A DNA stretch of 64,000 nucleotides from an uncultured Flavobacteriaceae bacterium. GTDB taxonomy: Bacteria > Bacteroidota > Bacteroidia > Flavobacteriales > Flavobacteriaceae. The translations under genes and the position numbers were made by a program. Positions within the stretch are counted from its first letter, which is position 1. Every line of letters starts with the position of its first letter. The stretch lies in contig CANLWN010000002.1 in assembly GCA_947494825.1 (NCBI GenBank), positions 682,001 to 746,000 of the forward strand, given 5' to 3'. Of this stretch, positions 21,025 to 30,064 are shown piece by piece. The notes below the pieces were generated by a model. The model did no database searches and was not told the DNA's origin. It was given only the letters and a program-made list of their open reading frames with translations.

Positions 21025-21052
21025 GCCCCTAGCTAACTCAAATAATCATAAA

Positions 21053-24000
21053 ATGAGAACAAAACTTAATGGATTATTGACGCTATTATTGGCGTTTGTT
21101 GTGCACTTATCATTTGCGCAGGAAAGGACGATTACGGGTACCGTAACGGATCAAGACGGCCTTGCCCTTCCCGGAGCATCTGTGGTAATTAAGGGCACGA
21201 CCACTGGTACTCAGACCGATTTTGACGGAAATTATACAATTTCCGCAAGCCAGGGACAGACTTTGGTCTTCTCCTATGTCGGTCAAAGGACCCAGGAAGT
21301 AGTTGTTGGGGCATCCAACACTATTAATGTACAGCTTGCGCTGGATACGCAAGCCTTGGAGGAAGTTGTTGTAACGGCCCAGGGTATTGTGAAGGAGAAG
21401 CGATCGCTAGGATATGCGGTCACTACGGTGGAGTCGGACAAAGTGGAGTCGCGACCAGAGGCGGATATCGCCAGAGTTTTGAGTGGAAAGGTTGCCGGTG
21501 TAAACATCACCGCAAACAACGGCCTTTCCGGATCGGGTACCAACATTATTATTAGAGGGTACTCGTCAGCTACACAATCCAATCAACCTTTATTCATCGT
21601 TGATGGTGTTCCCTTTGATTCAGGTACCAACACACAGAGTAGTTTTCTGGATGGTAACACGGAATCGAGTAGATTTTTGGACATTGATCCCAACACCATT
21701 GAAAACGTAAGTGTACTTAAAGGATTAAGTGCAACGGTTCTATATGGTAACCGTGGAAGGAACGGGGTAATTCTTATTACCACCAAAGGCGCCAGCTCTG
21801 GAGAAAGGGCCAGCAAAACGGAGGTTACCGTATCACAATCGGTCTTCTTGTCCGATGCGATCCTACCGGATTATCAGGATAACTATGGCGGTGGATTCCA
21901 CCAAGGCTTTGGTTACTTCTTTAGTAACTGGGGACCCAGGTTCGATAGGACGGATGATGATGGTATTGGAAATGCCAACCAGTTTTTGAGCAATGGCCCT
22001 GGAGGGGTAGCCATCTTAAGGCACCCGCATAACTTCATTGCCGATCCTACCTTGATCGCAGGCTTCGAGGATTTATTGGACGATCCTTACCCCTATCAAC
22101 CCTACAACGGTGTTGAGGACTTCTTTAGGACCGGTTATGTATACAGTACTTCAGTAAACATACGAGGCGGATCGGAAGATGTAAGCTTTAATGCCAATTA
22201 CGGCCGTACGGAGGATATTGGTATCACGCCCGGAAACAGGCTGATCAGGAATAACTTTAGCTTGGGTGGTAACGCAAAATTATCCAACAAGTTTACCGCT
22301 TCTGGAGTTTTCAACTTCATCCGTACCGGATTTAAGTCGCCCCCCAACTCCGTAAGTACAGGTAGTGGGGCTGCATTTAATGGTTCGGCGATTTTCGGGG
22401 ATGTACTCTACACCCCTCGAAGTGTGGATTTGACCAACCTGCCCTTTCAAGCGGCAGATGGTAGAAGTGTCTATTACCGTTCCGGTAACGATATCCAAAA
22501 CCCGTATTGGACCGTAGCCAACTCAAAGGCAGCGCAGCTAACGGACAGGTTCTTGGGCAACATGGGCCTTACCTATGAGCTCAACGACTGGATGAACCTT
22601 ACGTACAGGCTGGGATTGGATACCTACACCGAATTTAACTCCTACGGACAGAACAGAGGTGGGGTAGACGGACCAACACTAGGTATTTTAAGGACCATTA
22701 GTGTCCGTAACACCATATGGAACCACGATTTGATTTTGAGCGCGGACAAAGATTTATCCGAAGACTTTAACTTAAAGGCTACCTTAGGTGCCAACAGCAG
22801 ACGTGATGTCTATGCACAGGATGGTATAGAAAGTCAAGGACAATTGGTCTTTGGGGTATTGGAGCACTTTAACTTTACCACGCCATCTTCGGCTAATTCC
22901 TTTACACGTACGGGAAGCCCTAATTTGAATCAAAATTTTGAAGAAAATCTAGTTGGTATTTATCTCGATGCCACATTGGGTTACAAAGACTTCCTTTATT
23001 TGAATGTAGTAGGAAGAAATGACTGGTCTTCTACTTTGGAACGCGAGAACAATTCTTTGTTCTACCCAGGGGCAAGTATTTCTTTTGTACCTACCTCAGC
23101 ATTTGAAAGTATCAAGGGTGAAGCCCTTACCTATTTGAAGTTGCGATTAGGATTCGGTTCCTCAGCAGGATTCCCGACACCATTTAATACAAGAGACGTT
23201 CTTACCCTAGGGGCCAGGAACCTTGTAGATATTAATGGAACGGTAGTATCCGGAAATACAGTAGATAGCGCTCTCGGTAACAGAGACCTTGTACCGGAAG
23301 TTGTGGAAGAATTTGAAGTTGGTATTGATTCCCGACTCTTTAACAGGTTAAATCTTAATGTAAGTCTTTACAAAAAGACGACCACGGATTTGATTACGAA
23401 CCGTACGCTCGATAGCTCTACAGGCTTCTTGAGTACTTTCGTAAATATTGGTGAATTGGAGACCAAAGGAGTTGAAGTAGACTATGACCTGGATATTTTA
23501 AAAGGTGGCGGTGATAAATTCGGCATCAACATTGCCGGTAACTTTACCGCAAGTGAAACGATCGTAACGGATTTGGCCGATGGCACAAATAACATATTAC
23601 TTACGGATGCCGTTTCTGGAGAAGCTGCCAACTACGCCGTTGAAGGTAGACCTTTCGGTGTTTTCCTAGGAACCACCATCCTTAGGGATGCCAACAACGA
23701 CAAAGTGGTAGGTGCCAATGGCCTTTACCAAGTACAGAATACGATCAGCGAAATTGGAGATCCCAACCCGGATTGGACCACCGCATTGATCCCTACATTT
23801 ACCTATAAAGGTATTACACTGACTGCCAACTTGCAGTACAGAAATGGCGGGGATATTTATTCTGTGACTTCAGCAGCCTTGATTGGACGGGGAACAGTAG
23901 ATGCGGATAATCCAATTGACAGGGAATCGAACTTTGTGCTTCCTGGCGTGCAAACCGATGGAACACCGAACAATATCGCAATCAGTGCTACCGAGTTTGG

Positions 24001-24304
24001 GTTCAACACCTACTTCGCCGGTGGTCTGAACGAATTGAACATCTATGACGGAACAACGATAAGATTGCAGGAGGCATCACTTGGATATTCCCTTCCACAG
24101 CGTTTTCTTAAGGACACTCCTTTTGGTAGTATGTCATTTACGCTATCTGGACAGAATCTCTGGTTCAAAGCGGTGAATTTTGACAGTAACCTCAACTACG
24201 ATACCAACTCCTCCAGTACGGGTGTTGGTAACGGTCAGGGTGTAGATTTCATCACCGGTCCATCGGCTAGACGATATGGATTTACGATCAGAGCTACTTT
24301 CTAA
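21053..24304 (+). CDS. SusC/RagA-family TonB-linked outer membrane protein
   Basis: SusC-type proteins are TonB-dependent outer-membrane barrels that import substrates captured by a SusD lipoprotein. The 1083 residues begin with a signal peptide ending LSFAQ near residue 23. A carboxypeptidase-regulatory-like beta domain follows (TITGTVTDQDGLALPGASVV to about 95), then the SusC motif ALEEVVVTAQG near 103 and the plug domain (PLFIVDGVPFDSGT near 182). The C-terminal barrel ends in a Phe residue (GFTIRATF), as outer-membrane barrels do. The susD partner starts 33 bp downstream. The substrate cannot be told from sequence, and no polysaccharide-degrading enzyme is next to it. Confidence 0.95.
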   Translation: MRTKLNGLLTLLLAFVVHLSFAQERTITGTVTDQDGLALPGASVVIKGTTTGTQTDFDGNYTISASQGQTLVFSYVGQRTQEVVVGASNTINVQLALDTQALEEVVVTAQGIVKEKRSLGYAVTTVESDKVESRPEADIARVLSGKVAGVNITANNGLSGSGTNIIIRGYSSATQSNQPLFIVDGVPFDSGTNTQSSFLDGNTESSRFLDIDPNTIENVSVLKGLSATVLYGNRGRNGVILITTKGASSGERASKTEVTVSQSVFLSDAILPDYQDNYGGGFHQGFGYFFSNWGPRFDRTDDDGIGNANQFLSNGPGGVAILRHPHNFIADPTLIAGFEDLLDDPYPYQPYNGVEDFFRTGYVYSTSVNIRGGSEDVSFNANYGRTEDIGITPGNRLIRNNFSLGGNAKLSNKFTASGVFNFIRTGFKSPPNSVSTGSGAAFNGSAIFGDVLYTPRSVDLTNLPFQAADGRSVYYRSGNDIQNPYWTVANSKAAQLTDRFLGNMGLTYELNDWMNLTYRLGLDTYTEFNSYGQNRGGVDGPTLGILRTISVRNTIWNHDLILSADKDLSEDFNLKATLGANSRRDVYAQDGIESQGQLVFGVLEHFNFTTPSSANSFTRTGSPNLNQNFEENLVGIYLDATLGYKDFLYLNVVGRNDWSSTLERENNSLFYPGASISFVPTSAFESIKGEALTYLKLRLGFGSSAGFPTPFNTRDVLTLGARNLVDINGTVVSGNTVDSALGNRDLVPEVVEEFEVGIDSRLFNRLNLNVSLYKKTTTDLITNRTLDSSTGFLSTFVNIGELETKGVEVDYDLDILKGGGDKFGINIAGNFTASETIVTDLADGTNNILLTDAVSGEAANYAVEGRPFGVFLGTTILRDANNDKVVGANGLYQVQNTISEIGDPNPDWTTALIPTFTYKGITLTANLQYRNGGDIYSVTSAALIGRGTVDADNPIDRESNFVLPGVQTDGTPNNIAISATEFGFNTYFAGGLNELNIYDGTTIRLQEASLGYSLPQRFLKDTPFGSMSFTLSGQNLWFKAVNFDSNLNYDTNSSSTGVGNGQGVDFITGPSARRYGFTIRATF

Positions 24305-24337
24305 GTCAATAAGAAATAAAGAAATAAAATATATATC

Positions 24338-26047
24338 ATGAAAAAATTGTTTAAAATAATTGGTTTAGTATTGACGGGGTCTATGCTTGTTTTCCACTCC
24401 GGATGCGAAACCATTGAGCTTGGTGTTATCGATACGCCCAACGCTCTGAGCCCCACACAGGCAAGTGCGGATTTCTTCTTGAACCAAATTCAGATACAGA
24501 CTGCTGAATTATTCCATGGTGAGGAAGATAGGAATGAGTTTGGCTTTAGTCGATTTGGTTCCGAGCTAGTGCGTATGCTTAACAATGACGGTCCTACCTA
24601 CCGTGAGGTATTTGATCCTTCGGATTTTGATCAGGTATGGGACAACTTTTATGCCGGCGCATTGATCGATATCAGAACAATGAATCCTGTAGCGGAAGAA
24701 GCAGGCCAATACACACATATTGCCATAGGGCAGATTCTTGAGGCCTACCTCATTATGACCATGGTCGACTTCTTTGGGGATATTCCTTATTCGGAAGCCG
24801 CAAGAGGTGGTGAGGGGATTTTAAATCCTGCTTTGGATTCGGGTGCCTCTGTGTACGCGGCAGCGGATCAGTTGCTGCTCGACGCCATTACCAACCTTGG
24901 TAGGCAAGAGATTGCACTTCCCACCAACGATCTGTTCTATGGCGGTGATGAGAGCAAATGGGTCAAAGCGGCCAACACCATGCGGTTGAAACTCTATCTG
25001 ACGACCCGCTTGGCGAATACTTCGGAGTCTACTTCTGTAATCAATAGTCTTATTGCGGGTGGCAATCTTATAACAAGTTCCTCCGATGATTTCCTTTTCC
25101 AATGGGGTACTTCAAATGCGGCGCCAGACAGTAGGCACCCATGGTTTGCCCGTAACTTTGATGGACAAGGTCCTTCTTCGTTCTTTTACACGGTAAATTA
25201 CTACATGAACCTATTGGCGAACCAGTACAACAATCCCGACCCAAGGGCCAGGTATTATTTTTATAGGCAGGTTGGGGATTATTCAGATGCTGATGTGGTC
25301 ACCAAGGAATGTGTTACGGAAATTACGGTACCCGCTTGGTGGGGACCTAACGAACCCTATTGTTTGGTGCCTAACATTAATGGCTTGGACGGCTATTGGG
25401 GCAGGAATTTCCTGGACAATGACGGTATTCCTCCAGATGATGCTTTTAGAACAGTCTTTGGGGTATATCCTGTGGGCGGACCCTTTGACGACGATTCCTT
25501 TAGAAGTTCGGTTTCAGGTTCGGCAGCTGTAAGCGAGGGCTTGATCGGAGCCGGTATCTCACCGATAATGATGTCTTCCTTTACCAACTTCATGTTGGCC
25601 GAGGCAGCCCTTACCCTAAATACTACTGGTAATGCTGAAACATACCTGGAAGCAGGTATCCGTGAATCCATAGGAACAGTAATGGCCTTTGGAGCAAGCC
25701 TTGCCGCCGGTACAGCTTTTGTGCCCACCGGAGCAGAAATAGACGCTCATGTTGGGGAAATCCTTACGGCCTATGATGCAGGCTCGGAAACGGATAAACT
25801 ACGTATCATCGCAGAACAATATCTGATCGCACTTTGGGGCAATGGGGTAGAAGCTTATAATATGTACAGGAGAACGGGACAACCCGATAACTTTACACCG
25901 GCCTTTTTCCTGGCGGATCCAGGACCTTTTGTTAGATCGGTATGGTACCCTCAGGTGGCCAGTGACAACAATACGAACATAACCCAAAAAGCAGACCCCA
26001 CTGTTCCGGTATTCTGGGATACGAACCCTGCAGGCTTTGTAGATTGA
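24338..26047 (+). CDS. SusD/RagB-family substrate-binding lipoprotein
   Basis: SusD proteins sit as lids on SusC barrels and bind the substrate. This 569-residue protein has a lipoprotein signal with Cys23 (LVFHSGC). The mature start (DTPNALSPTQASADFFLNQI) and later segments such as MTMVDFFGDIPYSEAARGG and FMLAEAAL look like the SusD-like-2 branch of the superfamily, which is often linked to oligopeptide or non-glycan uptake. That substrate hint is weak. It is 33 bp after susC and 27 bp before the next lipoprotein, so the three are likely one operon. Confidence 0.92.
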   Translation: MKKLFKIIGLVLTGSMLVFHSGCETIELGVIDTPNALSPTQASADFFLNQIQIQTAELFHGEEDRNEFGFSRFGSELVRMLNNDGPTYREVFDPSDFDQVWDNFYAGALIDIRTMNPVAEEAGQYTHIAIGQILEAYLIMTMVDFFGDIPYSEAARGGEGILNPALDSGASVYAAADQLLLDAITNLGRQEIALPTNDLFYGGDESKWVKAANTMRLKLYLTTRLANTSESTSVINSLIAGGNLITSSSDDFLFQWGTSNAAPDSRHPWFARNFDGQGPSSFFYTVNYYMNLLANQYNNPDPRARYYFYRQVGDYSDADVVTKECVTEITVPAWWGPNEPYCLVPNINGLDGYWGRNFLDNDGIPPDDAFRTVFGVYPVGGPFDDDSFRSSVSGSAAVSEGLIGAGISPIMMSSFTNFMLAEAALTLNTTGNAETYLEAGIRESIGTVMAFGASLAAGTAFVPTGAEIDAHVGEILTAYDAGSETDKLRIIAEQYLIALWGNGVEAYNMYRRTGQPDNFTPAFFLADPGPFVRSVWYPQVASDNNTNITQKADPTVPVFWDTNPAGFVD

Positions 26048-26074
26048 TATCAAGTAATTCTAAATCAAAAAAAA

Positions 26075-26890
26075 ATGAAAAAAACAATTTATACAATAAT
26101 AAGCCTGCTCACCTTATCGATTGCATTTGTAGGCTGCGAAGAGGACGACAAGCAACCGCTGAACACCTTCTTGGGAAACTCAGGGGATGATCTTCAGTCA
26201 CCCTATGTTAGGATTGTTGTGGAAGAAAGTATTGTTCCACAAGGTGATCTGGGTACTGCTGCCCTAAACGGTGTGGTAGACGCACCCAGTAAAAATGTGG
26301 CATCTTGGCAACTGGCCGTAAGCCTGGAATCAGGTGGTGTGGCCAGTGACACCATTCCCTTGACAACGGTGACTACCTTTCCCAGTAATATCTCTATCCC
26401 GTATACGGATGTGGCCGCTGCCTTGGGCATAACGGTCGGTGATATTCTTGGGGGCGACTTTATCCGGTTTTTAGGAACGTCCACAGGTACGGACGGGTCT
26501 GTATTTACCTTTGACAATTTCACCGGTTCCATTACAGGACAGCCGGAGCAGCGCCAGGCATTTAACTTTATTGTTTTGGTTAAATGTTCCGCGATTTCCG
26601 ATGCAACGGTTCCCGGTACATGGATCTTGGAATTGGCGGACTCCTATGGAGATGGTTGGGATGGTGCCTTCCTTACCTTTGAAGTGGATGGGGTAAGCAC
26701 CAACTATACAGTTACTGCTGGTCAAGGATCTGCTGCTACCCATAATGTGGTGGTACCGGCAGGAACCCAAGAGCTGATTATTTCCTATACTAGTGGCGCT
26801 TTTGAAAGTGAACACAGTTTTACGGTGGAAACGCCTGATGGTGATGTCAGGGGACCTTTTGGACCGGCACCATCGCCATGTATCAACTAG
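26075..26890 (+). CDS. Surface lipoprotein of unknown function in the SusCD operon
   Basis: I do not recognise the family as a whole. The 271 residues have a clear lipoprotein signal (SIAFVGC, Cys21). The C-terminal 90 residues carry LELADSYGDGWDGAFLTFEV, a GDGW(D/N)G motif seen in secreted proteins of Bacteroidota, followed by a beta-rich sequence ending PSPCIN. The position directly after susD is where SusE/SusF-type accessory binding lipoproteins occur, so a substrate-binding or surface-exposed role is a fair inference. A strong terminator follows 64 bp later. Confidence 0.75.
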   Translation: MKKTIYTIISLLTLSIAFVGCEEDDKQPLNTFLGNSGDDLQSPYVRIVVEESIVPQGDLGTAALNGVVDAPSKNVASWQLAVSLESGGVASDTIPLTTVTTFPSNISIPYTDVAAALGITVGDILGGDFIRFLGTSTGTDGSVFTFDNFTGSITGQPEQRQAFNFIVLVKCSAISDATVPGTWILELADSYGDGWDGAFLTFEVDGVSTNYTVTAGQGSAATHNVVVPAGTQELIISYTSGAFESEHSFTVETPDGDVRGPFGPAPSPCIN

Positions 26891-26953
26891 GATAGTTAAA
26901 TAGATACACATAGAGAAGAGCATGTGCTCGTATTAAACCTCTATCTCAATAAC

Positions 26954-26998
26954 AAAAGCTATGGTATGATTATGCAAATAATTCGTACCATAGCTTTT
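26954..26998 (+). terminator. Terminator after the SusCD-lipoprotein operon
   Basis: A 13-bp perfect stem, AAAAGCTATGGTA (26954-26966) with TACCATAGCTTTT (26986-26998), is extended inside by ATTAT and ATAAT arms. The T tract forms its end. It separates the three uptake genes from the arylsulfotransferase-like gene. Confidence 0.9.
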
Positions 26999-27012
26999 TA
27001 AGCTAACATACG

Positions 27013-27035
27013 GTGTCCCGTTTTGCGATGGACAC
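27013..27035 (+). promoter_or_regulatory. Inverted repeat just upstream of the arylsulfotransferase-like gene
   Basis: GTGTCC (27013-27018) and GGACAC (27030-27035) are perfect inverted arms around an 11-nt loop, 23 bp before the chosen ATG at 27059. It could be an operator or an mRNA hairpin controlling initiation. No consensus promoter is visible beside it. Confidence 0.3.
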
Positions 27036-27058
27036 GATTTTATCAATATCAAATTGCT

Positions 27059-28393
27059 ATGAAACTGATAAGAATATTGACCTTACTAGGTATTACCCTT
27101 TTCTCCTTCACCTTAATTTCTTGTGGAAGTGACGACCCAGCCGTGGAAGATGATAATCCCATGGGTATGGAAGACGATAATCCGATGACCGATGATGACC
27201 CTACCGATGGCTTGGAGGGTACTACGGAGTTTTTGTTTCCTAATCTGGTATACGACGGTCTAGTACTCATTAATGATGCAGGAAACAACCGCGCATACTT
27301 GATGGACAAGGAGGCCAAAAATGTTTTTGAATGGCCGCTTGGAGGGAACAATATAGGGAATGATGTCTTCCTCCTACCCGATGGCAGGTTACTGGCAAGC
27401 TTGGAGGCAGATAGCCCGCAGATCACCTTTGGGGGCAAAGGCGGGAAAATACAGTTTATCAGTCCCGATGGCACGGTCGAATGGAACTTTGACTACTCCA
27501 CAGCAGACCATATTGCGCACCACGATGTGGAACTCCTACCCAATGGCAACGTAATTACCATGGTCTGGGAACGAATTACTGCAGAGGACGCTACCCAGAA
27601 CGGTTCGGTACTGGGTGTAGACCTATTCCCAGAAGCAATTATTGAAATAAATCCAACCACCGACGAGATCGTGTGGGAATGGCATGCCTGGGACCATATC
27701 ATTCAAGACGTAGATGACACCAAGGATAACTTCGGCGTCGTTTCAGAAAATCCACAACTCATAGATTTCAATTATGTGCCCGAGGACAACGGTGACATTA
27801 TGCACGCCAATGGTATAGCTTATGATCCGGACAACGATCTCATTTATATGAGCGTAAACTTCTTTCACGAGGTGTGGGTCATAGACCATGGCACCAGCAC
27901 GGCCGAGGCAGCTTCGCATACCGGGGGCAATTTAGGCAAGGGCGGGGATCTGATCTATCGTTTTGGAAATCCTACCGCCTATAAGAATCCTGAAGGGAAA
28001 CGTAGGTTCTATAACAATCATTTCCCCAATCTGTTGGATAAAGGACCTTCCGGGGAACAAAAGCTGTTGATTTTTGTAAACAAAATCGAGGCCGACATGG
28101 AACAGTCCGTTGTCTATGAATTGCAATTGCCCAATCCCTTAACATTGCAGGCCAATACGGACAATGAACCCCAGGTAACCTGGAGTTTTACCGATCCCGA
28201 CCTTTTCGGGGCAAGGGTCTCCGGGGCTGTTGAGCTTCCCAATGGGAACAGGATGATCGCCGAGGCCGATTTTGGGGTCTGGGAAGTAACTGATGGTGGA
28301 GAAGTGGTATGGAAATTCAACGGATCTGGTTTTTTCTGGAGAGCCTATCACTATGATAAGGATGCTCCTGAAATTAAGGCGTTGGGGCTCTAA
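27059..28393 (+). CDS. Arylsulfotransferase-like lipoprotein
   Basis: The protein resembles the arylsulfate sulfotransferase (ASST) family, beta-propellers that move sulfate between phenolic compounds without PAPS. I chose the ATG at 27059 over an in-frame start at 27023 because it begins a lipoprotein signal (LISC, Cys22); the length is then 444 residues. A low-complexity acidic linker with DDNPMGMEDDNPM follows. The propeller part has HHDVELLPNGNVITMVWE, EIVWEWHAWDHII and GDIMHANGIAYDP, with His residues that could include the catalytic one. The substrate is unknown. It lies beyond the terminator of the SusCD operon but points the same way, so co-regulation is possible, not shown. Confidence 0.75.
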   Translation: MKLIRILTLLGITLFSFTLISCGSDDPAVEDDNPMGMEDDNPMTDDDPTDGLEGTTEFLFPNLVYDGLVLINDAGNNRAYLMDKEAKNVFEWPLGGNNIGNDVFLLPDGRLLASLEADSPQITFGGKGGKIQFISPDGTVEWNFDYSTADHIAHHDVELLPNGNVITMVWERITAEDATQNGSVLGVDLFPEAIIEINPTTDEIVWEWHAWDHIIQDVDDTKDNFGVVSENPQLIDFNYVPEDNGDIMHANGIAYDPDNDLIYMSVNFFHEVWVIDHGTSTAEAASHTGGNLGKGGDLIYRFGNPTAYKNPEGKRRFYNNHFPNLLDKGPSGEQKLLIFVNKIEADMEQSVVYELQLPNPLTLQANTDNEPQVTWSFTDPDLFGARVSGAVELPNGNRMIAEADFGVWEVTDGGEVVWKFNGSGFFWRAYHYDKDAPEIKALGL

Positions 28394-28470
28394 CAAGCCC
28401 TTTCAGGTCATTTACCTCTTTTTATTTCCTTTTGTGGTACCCAAAAGAGCGCTTTTTAATTTTAGGTAGC

Positions 28471-28478
28471 TACCTTTG
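28471..28478 (+). promoter_or_regulatory. -7 promoter element 4 nt before the rlmB ATG
   Basis: TACCTTTG is a perfect TAnnTTTG match. Only CCCC separates it from the ATG at 28483, so transcription should start on or next to the start codon, giving a leaderless mRNA. No good -33 TTTG lies at the usual spacing. Confidence 0.5.
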
Positions 28479-28482
28479 CCCC

Positions 28483-29220
28483 ATGGAAAAACCCACCCAA
28501 ATTTATGGTATCCGTGCGGTCATGGAAGCTATAGGTTCCAATGAGCCTATTGATAAAATCTTCATGCAGAAAGGGCTTAAGGGGGACCTTTCCAGGGAAT
28601 TGGAAAAGTTGGTGCGCAAAAAGGACATCAGTGTCTCCTACGTCCCCTTGGAAAAATTGAACAAGCTTACCCAAAACAACCATCAGGGTGTTGTAGCCAA
28701 GGTGTCCCCTATTAGCTTTCACAATTTTGAAGCCTTGGTCGAAAACGTAGTGGCGAATAAAAAACACCCGCTCTTTCTTTTATTGGACCAAATTTCGGAC
28801 GTTAGAAATTTCGGTGCTATCATTAGAACGGCAGAATGTACCGGGGTGGACGGTATCATCATACAAAAAAAAGGAAGCGCTCCGGTTACCTCGGATACCA
28901 TCAAAACTTCGGCCGGAGCGGCATTTAAAGTGCCTATTGCCAAGGTAGACCACATCAAGGATGCCGTCTTCTATCTCCAGGCATCCGGGGTCAAGGTTGT
29001 AGCGGCTACGGAAAAAACGAAAAATACAGTTTACGAACTTTCCTTTAGTCAGCCTGTGGCCATTGTCATGGGGTCGGAGGACATCGGAATTTCGCCTTCG
29101 GTCCTAAAAGCTTCGGACTATACGGCAAAACTGCCCATACTCGGGGATATTGCTTCCTTGAACGTATCAGTGGCCTGTGGGGTGTTCCTCTACGAAGTAG
29201 TCAGGCAGCGAACGGATTGA
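28483..29220 (+). CDS. rlmB: 23S rRNA (guanosine-2'-O-)-methyltransferase RlmB-like
   Basis: SpoU/TrmH-type SPOUT enzymes methylate ribose 2'-OH groups in rRNA using SAM. From the ATG at 28483 the protein has 245 residues: an N-terminal substrate-binding domain (QIYGIRAVMEAI, NNHQGVVAKVS) and a SPOUT domain with motif 1 LDQISDVRNFGAIIRTAE, motif 2 IVMGSEDIGISPSVL and motif 3 LNVSVACGVFLYEV. An upstream in-frame start at 28432 would overlap the promoter element, so I reject it. The exact rRNA target is inferred from family resemblance. Confidence 0.88.
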   Translation: MEKPTQIYGIRAVMEAIGSNEPIDKIFMQKGLKGDLSRELEKLVRKKDISVSYVPLEKLNKLTQNNHQGVVAKVSPISFHNFEALVENVVANKKHPLFLLLDQISDVRNFGAIIRTAECTGVDGIIIQKKGSAPVTSDTIKTSAGAAFKVPIAKVDHIKDAVFYLQASGVKVVAATEKTKNTVYELSFSQPVAIVMGSEDIGISPSVLKASDYTAKLPILGDIASLNVSVACGVFLYEVVRQRTD

Positions 29221-29223
29221 GCA

Positions 29224-29973
29224 CTATTTTTCCTGATTAGGTTTCTTTTGTTTAAAATGATAGGTGATTTTTATGGATTCTCCTTCCTTTCCAGGGTCCG
29301 CTGTTTCCTCTTTGGTCTCGATAAAATTCCCATCCGCATCAAAATGCCTTAGAAATTCGTCCTCTTCTTCATTGTAATCCTCCTTTTCCCAATCGTATTT
29401 TTTGGTCTCCGGTAGCTGGGTTTTCATGAAAACGGCAAACAACAGGCCCGATATAAATCCCGACAAATGGCCTTCCCAGGAGATACCCTCCTTAATGGGA
29501 AAGATATACCACAATAGGCTTCCGTATACAAAAACCACAAACAGGGACAAGGCGGTAAGCCGATAGTGTTTTGTAAAGATGCCCTTAAAAAAAATAAAGC
29601 TCGCCAAAACATAGATTACCCCGCTCATCCCTATATGATAGGAGGTCCGTCCAATGCCCCAGGTCAACAAACCGGACAACAAAGCACCCCAGAACAGCAC
29701 CTTAAAGGCTATGTCGCGATAGAAATACAGCAAAGCGGCAGATAATATGGCAATGGGTATGGTGTTGTTATAGAGGTGTTGTAGGGAACCGTGTATAAAA
29801 GGACCGAAAAACAGCCCTCGTAAACCCGAAAAGGTCCTGGGGTAGATGCCATACGGGTTGAAGTTGGTCTGGAACCGGATTTCTACCCAATATACCGTCC
29901 ACATGAGCAAAACCAACAGAAAGGGCACCAAAAGGACCGAATCGGAAAACTTGAAATACTTCTTCTCGGACAT
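29224..29973 (-). CDS. Rhomboid-family intramembrane serine protease
   Basis: Rhomboids cut transmembrane segments inside the lipid bilayer. The 249 residues show about six hydrophobic segments. The catalytic Ser is in GMSG (Ser117) and the catalytic His in WEGHLSG (His169). HLYNN at 66-70 gives the conserved HxxxN-like oxyanion residues. The last 70 residues form a charged cytoplasmic tail rich in Glu and Lys. It converges with rlmB, ending 3 bp from its stop. The substrate is unknown. Confidence 0.88.
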   Translation of the reverse strand: MSEKKYFKFSDSVLLVPFLLVLLMWTVYWVEIRFQTNFNPYGIYPRTFSGLRGLFFGPFIHGSLQHLYNNTIPIAILSAALLYFYRDIAFKVLFWGALLSGLLTWGIGRTSYHIGMSGVIYVLASFIFFKGIFTKHYRLTALSLFVVFVYGSLLWYIFPIKEGISWEGHLSGFISGLLFAVFMKTQLPETKKYDWEKEDYNEEEDEFLRHFDADGNFIETKEETADPGKEGESIKITYHFKQKKPNQEK

Positions 29974-30052
29974 ACATTGAATTTAATGTTTTTTCCACAA
30001 TTTGTCGGCCAGAAATCCAAAACCTGATAAATTGTCATCTAGATAAATATCT

Positions 30053-30060
30053 TATTTTTA
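30053..30060 (+). promoter_or_regulatory. -7-like element 4 nt before the rarA ATG
   Basis: TATTTTTA matches TAnnTTTG except for the last base, and TCCC separates it from the ATG at 30065. ATTG lies 18 nt upstream as a partial -33 element. As with rlmB, the arrangement points to a leaderless transcript. Confidence 0.4.
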
Positions 30061-30064
30061 TCCC

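Larger units (their letters stand above)
20613..21052. other. 440-bp divergent intergenic region between rpsL and susC
   Basis: There is no gene here. The rpsL-proximal side holds the ribosomal promoter (20658-20688) and, in the predicted leader, a CCCT...AGGG hairpin at 20640-20653. The susC side is AT-rich and holds a weak promoter candidate. An inverted repeat TTGGGA (20788-20793) with TCCCAA (20802-20807) lies in the middle. It has no T tract and its role is unknown. Confidence 0.6.

Noticed and set aside
26471-26923. 150-codon minus-strand frame opposite the SusCD-operon lipoprotein
   Set aside because: The plus-strand gene has a lipoprotein signal and operon spacing. The antisense frame has neither.
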